From: Candidatus Kuenenbacteria bacterium
GTDB lineage: Bacteria; Patescibacteriota; Patescibacteriia; UBA2591; PGYQ01
DNA: 11,103 nucleotides
NCBI GenBank assembly: GCA_016209005.1
Contig: JACQWZ010000047.1
Location: forward strand, 1 to 11,103
Direction: 5' to 3'
Shown in pieces: positions 6,378-11,103 of this stretch; within the stretch, counting starts at the first letter, position 1, and each line of letters starts with the position of its first letter. The notes under the pieces are model-generated. The model saw only the letters and a program-made list of their open reading frames with translations, made no database searches and was not told the DNA's origin. The position numbers and the translations under genes were made by a program.

Positions 6378-6399
6378 CGAATTATGAATTATGAATTAT
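6378..6399. repeat. GAATTAT tandem repeat at the serS/GT-B junction
   Basis: About three copies of the 7-base unit GAATTAT lie between the serS stop and the GT-B start, and the last copy overlaps the serS TAA. Comparable short tandem words mark other junctions here (GCTTGTA at 7671-7691, AATGCAGAATGT at 9167-9191). Confidence 0.55.
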
Positions 6400-7655
6400 G
6401 CATTAATAATTTCCCTTCCACCCATATATGGCTGTAAAACTTTTGGAATTTTAATTGAACCGTCAGCTTGTTGATAATTTTCTAAAATTGCGATAATAAT
6501 TCGACCAATAGCAAAAGCTGTTCCGTTTAAAGTATGAACAAAATTTAATTTGCCATTTTTATTTCGGTAGCGAATATTTAATCGTCTCGCTTGAAAATCT
6601 GTGCAATTACTAGTTGAAGTAATTTCTCTAAATTCATTTTGTCCTGGCAGCCAAGCCTCTAAGTCAAATTTTTTAGCAGCTGGATCTCCCAAATCTCCAG
6701 TACACATTTTTATCACCCTATAAGGTATTTTTAAAAGTTGAACTAATTTTTCTTCCATTAAAAGAAAAAAGTCATGTTCTTTTTCTGAATTTTCTGGTTT
6801 GCAAAAAGAAAACATTTCTAATTTATCAAATTGATGAACTCGCAAAATTCCTTTTGTGTCTTTGCCATATGATCCAGCCTCTCGGCGAAAACAAGAAGAA
6901 AAACCCAAATATCTTTTTGGTAAATTTTTTTCTTCAAAAATTTCATCACAATGCATTGGACCAATTGATTGTTCAGATGTTCCGACTAAATATAATTCAT
7001 CTTTTGGCAAGTAATAAATTTCTTCTTCTCCGCGCGTTAAATATCCCATTGCTTCCATTGAATGTCTCTTTATCATTATTGGTGGAATAATTGGGATAAA
7101 ATTTTCTTTAATTAAATTTTGAAAAGTAAATTGAATTAAAGCGAATTCTAATAAAGCTACTTCATTTTTTAAATAACCAAACCTGCTTCCAGAAACCTTA
7201 GCCGCTCTTTTAATATCAATTAAATCTAATTTTTCAGCTAATTCAACATAGCTTTGTGGTTCAAAATTAAATTTATGGATTTCGCCTTCATGCCTTAAAA
7301 TTTCATTATCTTCTTCTCCGCGTCCTATTTTTACATCTGGCAAAGGAGGGTTTGGAATTAAATACATTAATTGATTAAATTTTTTTTCTGTTTCTTCTGA
7401 CTCATTTTCTAGTTTTAATATTTCTTCTTTGACATTTTTTCCTTCCTGAATCAATTTATCTTTTTTTGAAAAATCTTTTTTTATTTTTTCAGCGATTTTA
7501 TTTCGTTGAGTTCTTAATTCGTCTATTTTTTGAATAAATTTTTTTCTTTTTTTATCCAATTCTAAAAGCCCGTCAATATCAACATTAACTCGTTTATTTT
7601 CACAAGTCTTTTTTATTAAATCCGAATTTTCACGGATAAATTTAATGTCCAACAT
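6396..7655 (-). CDS. serS: seryl-tRNA synthetase
   Basis: SerS attaches serine to tRNA-Ser in the cytoplasm. At 419 residues it has the normal bacterial length. The N-terminal MLDIKFIRENSDLIKK and the long charged helix pair (about 30-100, tRNA-binding coiled coil) come first. The class II catalytic core follows: SGSRFGYLKNEVALLE (155-170), LVGTSEQS (223-230; the usual form is a Thr-Ala/Ser-Glu motif that contacts serine), motif 2 with FRREAGSYGKDTKGILRVHQFDKLE (in 256-280), and motif 3 GTAFAIGRIIIAILENYQ (378-395) with its ATP-binding Arg. TSTSNCTDFQARRLNIRY and HTLNGT are also present, so all catalytic parts look intact. The start at 7655 matches the family N-terminus; no Shine-Dalgarno is seen. 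No palindromic insert was found in it, unlike its neighbours. It lies between pgk (240-base gap) and the glycan genes (24-base gap). Confidence 0.97.
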   Translation of the reverse strand: MLDIKFIRENSDLIKKTCENKRVNVDIDGLLELDKKRKKFIQKIDELRTQRNKIAEKIKKDFSKKDKLIQEGKNVKEEILKLENESEETEKKFNQLMYLIPNPPLPDVKIGRGEEDNEILRHEGEIHKFNFEPQSYVELAEKLDLIDIKRAAKVSGSRFGYLKNEVALLEFALIQFTFQNLIKENFIPIIPPIMIKRHSMEAMGYLTRGEEEIYYLPKDELYLVGTSEQSIGPMHCDEIFEEKNLPKRYLGFSSCFRREAGSYGKDTKGILRVHQFDKLEMFSFCKPENSEKEHDFFLLMEEKLVQLLKIPYRVIKMCTGDLGDPAAKKFDLEAWLPGQNEFREITSTSNCTDFQARRLNIRYRNKNGKLNFVHTLNGTAFAIGRIIIAILENYQQADGSIKIPKVLQPYMGGREIINA

Positions 7656-7896
7656 AAAATTAGCTTGTAGGAATTAGCTTGTAGCTTGTAGAAATTATGA
7701 AATAGGCAAAATTTATCGGACAAATTTTGCAAAATTTTCAATTTTCAATAACCAATTTTCAATAAATGACTAAATGAATTAATTTTCAAACAATAAAATA
7801 TAAAAATACAAAATTAATGCATTAAAGTTTGAAAATTGAAAATTGAAAATTGATTGAAAATTGAAAATTGGGATTTGAAAATTTTTTAGTGTTTTT
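7656..7896. repeat. repeat-filled gap between pgk and serS
   Basis: No gene is seen. From left to right: a GCTTGTA(G) tandem word at 7671-7691; a perfect 9-bp hairpin GCAAAATTT-loop7-AAATTTTGC (7706-7714/7722-7730); then a large inverted repeat whose inner arms are AATTTTCAAAC (7781-7791) and GTTTGAAAATT (7827-7837). That repeat extends outward through CAATTTTCAATTTTCAAT on the left and TTGAAAATTGAAAATTG repeats on the right, to about 7870. On the - strand this region follows pgk and precedes serS, so the hairpins could end the pgk transcript. No U-tract makes that certain. Confidence 0.5.
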
Positions 7897-9162
7897 TTAC
7901 TTTTTAATTTTTAATACTTCCAATCCTGGCAGTTTTTTATCAGCTAAAAATTCTAACATTGCTCCGCCAGCCACGCAAACATGGCTAAATTTTCCATCCA
8001 AATTAAATTTACTAATCGCTTCTTCAGTATCTCCGCCGCCAATTAAACTGTAGACTTTAGAATCTGCAATAGCTTGGGCTATTTTTTTTGTTCCTTGGCT
8101 AAATTTTTCTTTTTCAAATAATCCCATTGGCCCGTTCCAAATAATTGTTTTTACTTTTTTAATATATTGAGAAAATAATTCAATTGTTTGAGGACCGATG
8201 TCTAAAATTGAACATTCTGATAAATCATGCGAATTTAAAAAAGCAATATCTATTTCTCTTGCTTGTTTTTTTAAACCAATAGTTTTTTCAATTATTCCGT
8301 CTATTGGCAAGATAATTTTTTCTCCGACGAATGGCAACAATTCAGCTAAAATTTTTTTTATTGAATTATTGGTTTGACTTTTTAAAGTATCATTTGGAAG
8401 TTTTCCCACATTATATCCTAATTCTTTTAAAAAAATTAATCCAGCCACGCCACCAATTAAAATCCAATCCGCTTGTTTTAAAAAATTTTTTATTACCTCT
8501 ATTTTAGTATTAATTTTTACTCCGCCAATAATAATTACTAATGGTTTTTTAGAATTTGTTTTAATTTTTGTGAGAATTTTTATTTCTTTTTCAAAATTTA
8601 ATCCCATCGCGCTTGGTAAAAAATTTGTTATTCCAACAGTGGAAGCGTACATTCTATGACTTTGGGCAAAAGCGTCGTTAATAAAAATTTCGCCTAAATT
8701 AGCGAGTTTTTGAGCAAATTTTAAATCATTTTTTTCTTCTTCTGGATGAAATCGAGTATTCTCTAAAAGAGTAATTTCTCTTGGTTTCATTTCTTTTATT
8801 TTATATTCAACTTCTTTTCCAACACAATCTTTTAAATAAATAATTTTTACTTTCTTTGCCGCCAGCCCTGTTAAATTGCCCTTGGTATTATTTAATAGGG
8901 CCAGTTGGCGGATCAATTCTTTTACCACTGGTTTTAATCGCAAATCTTCTGCCACCTTGCCATGAGGCCTGCCTAAATAAGAAATTAAAATAATTTTACA
9001 GTTTTGTTTTAAAAGATAATCAATGGTTGGAATGGATATTTTAATTCTACTATCATCAACAACCATCCAGCCATTTCCATTTTTTTTCAATGGTACATCA
9101 TAAGTTACTCTTAAAATAACTTTTTTATTTTTTAAATTTATATCTTTGATGGTTTTGTACAT
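7897..9162 (-). CDS. pgk: phosphoglycerate kinase
   Basis: PGK makes ATP from 1,3-bisphosphoglycerate in glycolysis. At 421 residues it is about 20-30 longer than the common bacterial length. Recognisable parts are RVTYDVPL (18-25), DDSRIKISIPTIDYLL, SYLGRPHGK (61-69), LLENTRFHPEEEKNDL, FINDAFAQSHRMYAS, WNGPMGLFE, the nucleotide-binding GGGDTEEAI and the C-terminal VAGGAMLEFL. Two substrate-site positions are unusual: Asp of the common R-V-D-F-N motif is Thr20, and His of SHLGRP is Tyr62. The N-domain Arg39 is present. Part of the excess length is about 15 residues (near 87-101, LALLNNTKGNLTGLAAK) encoded by a palindrome at 8859-8911, in a place where the family runs directly from a helix into the K-V-x-F strand. 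The start at 9162 is the first ATG in the frame and matches the N-terminal strand. It lies 39 bases after the corrected end of the M28 gene. Confidence 0.95.
   Translation of the reverse strand: MYKTIKDINLKNKKVILRVTYDVPLKKNGNGWMVVDDSRIKISIPTIDYLLKQNCKIILISYLGRPHGKVAEDLRLKPVVKELIRQLALLNNTKGNLTGLAAKKVKIIYLKDCVGKEVEYKIKEMKPREITLLENTRFHPEEEKNDLKFAQKLANLGEIFINDAFAQSHRMYASTVGITNFLPSAMGLNFEKEIKILTKIKTNSKKPLVIIIGGVKINTKIEVIKNFLKQADWILIGGVAGLIFLKELGYNVGKLPNDTLKSQTNNSIKKILAELLPFVGEKIILPIDGIIEKTIGLKKQAREIDIAFLNSHDLSECSILDIGPQTIELFSQYIKKVKTIIWNGPMGLFEKEKFSQGTKKIAQAIADSKVYSLIGGGDTEEAISKFNLDGKFSHVCVAGGAMLEFLADKKLPGLEVLKIKK
8859..8911. repeat. in-frame composite palindrome inside pgk (CCCTGTTAAAT family)
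   Basis: CCCTGTTAAAT (8866-8876) pairs with ATTTAATAGGG (8890-8900) with one difference. CCGCCAG (8859-8865) and CCAGTTGGCGG (8901-8911) extend the arms outward. The inner part is the same CCCTGTTAAAT palindrome seen at 138-207 and 3815-3870. The outer right part is a piece of the TCCGCCAGCTGGCGGA palindrome. It is translated in frame as RQLALLNNTKGNLTGLAA. Confidence 0.65.
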
Positions 9163-9166
9163 AAAA

Positions 9167-9191
9167 TGAATGCAGAATGTAGAATGCAGAA
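9167..9191. repeat. AATGCAGAATGT tandem word between M28 gene and pgk
   Basis: GAATGCAGAAT occurs twice (9168-9178 and 9182-9192), joined by GTA, in the 39-base gap between the corrected M28 stop and the pgk start. It is another example of a short tandem word at a gene junction. Confidence 0.5.
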
Positions 9192-9201
9192 TTACTTTAA
9201 A

Positions 9202-10222
9202 TTAGGAATATATTTTAATGATTTTATTGATATAGCTAACTATTTCTTTCATTGGCTTAAGTTGTATTTTGTTAATTGTATCTTTAGGAGAATGACAATA
9301 ATCATAAGGAGACGCTCCAAAAAAAAACAACATCAACTCCTTTTTTATAGAAAGGCCAATAATCAAACGGTGGACTAGGATGTGTGATTATTTGTGTTGT
9401 TTTTGGTAAAATTTTTTTAATTGTATTTTGGATTTTTTTTGAGCAAATACAAAAAGGTTTGCCACACCCAACCATATCTATATTTATTAACAATTTAATT
9501 TTTTTCAATTGTTCTTTTTTTAATAACCGAACATAAGAATAAGAGCCATATTTATTAAATTCTTCAGCTGAAAATAAAATGTATTGTATATTTTTATTTG
9601 TTTTGGCAATTTCCATTAACGCGCCAACACCTGAAGCATTATCATTCGCGCCGGGAGCGTTTAAAATTGAATCGTAATACGCGCATACAATTATTTTTTT
9701 CTTTGAATTATTTTTTGTAATGATATTGTAAATAAATTGATTTTTAATGAACTTGGATTTTATTGACGCTTCGATTTTAATATTTTTCTTATCTTTAATT
9801 TTTTTATATGTTTTAGGATGAACCATAAAATAAGGCAGTTTTGATTTTTGATCAATTAACTGTAACCATATAATATCGGGTCTTGTGATAACATATCCTT
9901 TTGTTTTGATTCCATCAACTATTTTGTATCTAATCCATTTATACGCCTCAAATGTTTTTATACTCGACGTCTCCTTTAATATTCCTTTAAGTATTCCTTT
10001 TGTTGAACCACTCCAAATAACTGGTAGAACTTCTATGTTTTTATTATTGATTTTTAATTTTGGTTTTACAATTACCTCCCAGCCAATGAATGGCAATTTT
10101 TGAATTTCAATTTGATGGCCCAATGATTCTAATTTTTTAATTAAAATGTCTCTAACTTTATTACATTGTTCTGTGCCAGCAACTCTTGATTTTTTTGATA
10201 TTTCTTTAATTAATTTTAACAT
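9202..10222 (-). pseudogene. M28 family zinc peptidase, frameshifted and lacking the first zinc-ligand His
   Basis: M28 enzymes are di-zinc exopeptidases (aminopeptidases and similar). The frame from the ATG at 10222 runs 306 codons and ends at a TGA at 9302-9304. Inside the T9 run (9319-9327) a shift to T8 gives a 339-residue product ending at the TAA at 9202-9204. Its new C-terminus contains HSPKDTINKI, the family's last zinc-ligand motif. Numbered on the repaired product, the bridging Asp194 (GANDNASG), the Glu pair 220-221 (SAEEF), Asp249 (NIDMVG) and His310 (CHSPKDT) are all there. The first ligand, normally His in A-H-x-D-S, is Tyr182 (AYYDS, codon TAT at 9677-9679, one transition from CAT). 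The ATG overlaps the upstream Ntn-hydrolase stop by 7 bases, suggesting translational coupling. The N-terminal ~160 residues carry the usual variable/PA-like region. Decay is the simplest reading; sequence error or slippage are alternatives for the frameshift. Confidence 0.8.
9319..9327 (-). other. homopolymer T9 (coding strand) at the M28 frameshift
   Basis: Nine consecutive T on the coding strand follow GTTG and precede GGAGCGTCTCC. T9 gives FFWSVSL and a stop, while T8 gives FFGASPYDYCHSPKDT. This is a natural site for replication or polymerase slippage and for assembly error. Confidence 0.8.
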
Positions 10223-10947
10223 AATTCTATCTCCCTATAAGATTTTTTACAAGGATAATTATTAATAATATAATATGCTTTAATTTTTTTTCCAGCAGTC
10301 ATTATTATACTCGCCTGTGTTTTATATTCTCCCTTTTCACCATGTCTACAAATTGAAAATTTACTTGGACCATCGTGATGGTTTTTTAATAATTTTGTAA
10401 ACGAAATATTTTGGTTAATGATTTTGGATGCATTATTATATCTTATATATGATTCTGGGTCTTCATTTTTTATTTTTCCACCTTTTAAAATTTTAAATTG
10501 ATTTGTTCTTAAAATATTTCCGCTTTTAATTATTTTTATTCCAAATTTATTTTTTGAAATAAACTCAAAAACCGCGACTTTTTTCTTATCGCCAACAATT
10601 ATTAGATCAGGCGCTCATATTTTAGAAGTAAAATATTTTTTAAGAAAAGCAATGCCCTCGTCAACGTTTTTATAATCAACAATAGTCTTTTCATATCCTT
10701 TCAAAATATTATCAATTGTGTGAGGTTTTGCTTTATATTTCTTTTTAGTATATGTATCCGCAGCTACTATACCAAAACCAAATTGATTTATTCCGGCATA
10801 TATTCCCGGTCTTCCTTGTCTTGTAAAAGCGATATATTTATATTTGCCCTTTTTAATTTGTGGCTTGTAAAATTTGGTATTTTTAATAAGGTCGCAATTT
10901 TTAAAAAGAGTAAGTTTTTTATTTATTTTTCCGCCTATTGTGCACAT
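10216..10947 (-). pseudogene. C45/AAT-type Ntn-hydrolase interrupted by an in-frame TGA
   Basis: These enzymes (acyl-CoA:6-aminopenicillanate acyltransferase / peptidase C45 type, linear amide hydrolases) use an N-terminal Cys as nucleophile. The ATG at 10947 gives MCTIGGKINKKLTLFKNCD, which fits family members where Met removal exposes Cys2. Next comes GKYKYIAFTRQGRPGIYAGINQFGFGIVAADTY. A TGA at codon 111 (10615-10617) interrupts the frame, but the same frame continues for 132 more codons with matching family features: DLIIVGDKKKVAVFEF, NILRTNQFKIL, ESYIRYNNASK, LLKNHHDGPSKFSICRHG, TQASIIMTA and IINNYPCKKSY. The end is a TAA overlapping the M28 ATG. The frame is also open upstream with ATGs at 10983 (GGAG 6 bases before it) and 10995, adding a hydrophobic MYLALCIFLFFS. 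That could be a signal peptide, or sequence brought in by the adjacent element. The natural substrate is unknown. It is either inactivated by a nonsense mutation or read through. Confidence 0.75.
10615..10617 (-). other. in-frame TGA within the Ntn-hydrolase gene
   Basis: The codon context is AAA ATA TGA GCG CCT GAT. It is one base from GGA (Gly), CGA (Arg) or TGG (Trp). No intact gene in this window ends in TGA; all use TAA or TAG. No other gene here has an internal TGA either, so genome-wide reassignment is not supported by the neighbours. Confidence 0.9.
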
Positions 10948-11009
10948 AGAAAAAAATAAAAATATGCATAATGCCAGATACATATTGGACTCCATAAGGC
11001 CATAGCTTT

Positions 11010-11103
11010 ATGAAAATACAAAGTATCTATAGAGGTATTAAAGGATTTGTAAAATTGTATGAATATGGGTATAAATATACCTATATGATTACAGAAAAAG
11101 CCA
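11010..11103 (+). CDS. start of an integrase/transposase-like protein (3' end outside window)
   Basis: An ATG at 11010 opens a frame that stays open to the window edge (31 codons), starting MKIQSIYRGIKGF then KLYEYGYKYTYMITEKA. The basic, Tyr-rich opening resembles from memory the N-termini of integrase-core (IS3/IS481-like) proteins abundant in candidate-phylum genomes, where a helix-turn-helix follows. AAGG lies about 10 bases upstream. It is divergent from the Ntn-hydrolase gene, only 62 bases from that gene's preferred start and 14 from the longest one, so the element's end probably reaches into the hydrolase's 5' region. Without the rest of the gene or a terminal inverted repeat, the call is tentative. 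Confidence 0.45.
   Translation, partial: MKIQSIYRGIKGFVKLYEYGYKYTYMITEKA

Noticed and set aside
9302..9304. TGA as the true stop of the M28 gene
   Set aside because: The family's last zinc-ligand motif lies in the adjacent frame immediately downstream, so this TGA is out of the ancestral frame.
10012..10222. + strand frames opposite the M28 and hydrolase genes
   Set aside because: They are antisense shadows of frames with clear family motifs on the - strand.
1..11103. Genome-wide UGA-to-Gly code (Gracilibacteria/SR1 type)
   Set aside because: About 2,700 codons in seven intact genes contain no internal TGA, whereas a reassigned code should show several. The single TGA is more likely local, though this is listed as checkable.
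1..11103. CRISPR array, tRNA or rRNA
   Set aside because: No regularly spaced direct repeats with unique spacers, no cloverleaf-like segment and no conserved rRNA sequence were found; the repeats present are palindromes and short tandem words.

Overview
The window is very AT-rich. It has short intergenic gaps, few Shine-Dalgarno sites, TAA-dominated stops, and proteins rich in Lys, Ile, Asn and Phe. Together with a SerRS and PGK of recognisable but divergent type, and the start of an integrase-like gene of a kind I associate with candidate-phylum genomes, this suggests a host-dependent, small-genome bacterium of the Patescibacteria/CPR type (Parcubacteria-like). That assignment is inference from composition and protein style, not from a marker search.

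Layout. Positions 3-98 hold the tail of an unidentified + strand gene, followed by an mreD-like cell-shape gene (212-766, +). Everything from 836 to 10947 is on the - strand. Read in the direction of transcription (right to left) it holds: an Ntn-hydrolase of the C45/AAT type (10947-10216, interrupted by an in-frame TGA); an M28 zinc peptidase (10222-9202, frameshifted in a T9 run); phosphoglycerate kinase (9162-7897); seryl-tRNA synthetase (7655-6396); and a four-gene surface-polysaccharide block. That block is a GT-B glycosyltransferase (6371-5052), a rhamnosyltransferase-like GT2 (4876-3953), an O-antigen ligase/polymerase-like membrane protein (3579-1906) and a second GT2 (1900-836). At the right edge a + strand integrase/transposase-like gene begins at 11010 and runs off the window.

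Two things stand out. First, several - strand genes carry in-frame palindromic insertions. One repeat family (arms ATCCAGCACCTT) sits inside both the GT-B and the ligase gene, in different reading frames. A second pair of arms interrupts the ligase again. A CCCTGTTAAAT palindrome found in two intergenic gaps is also present, in frame, inside pgk. A TCCGCCAGCTGGCGGA palindrome or relative occurs in three genes. This resembles the protein-coding palindromic elements known from Rickettsia. Second, the C45-type and M28 genes, which overlap by 7 bp, carry three lesions (nonsense codon, frameshift, loss of the first zinc-binding His) right beside a probable mobile element. That points to a decaying operon, although UGA recoding, slippage at T9 or sequence error cannot be excluded from sequence alone.

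Functionally, the GT/ligase block would build and polymerise or attach a cell-surface glycan, MreD belongs to envelope elongation, and pgk and serS are housekeeping genes carried in the same array. I found no tRNA, rRNA or CRISPR array.
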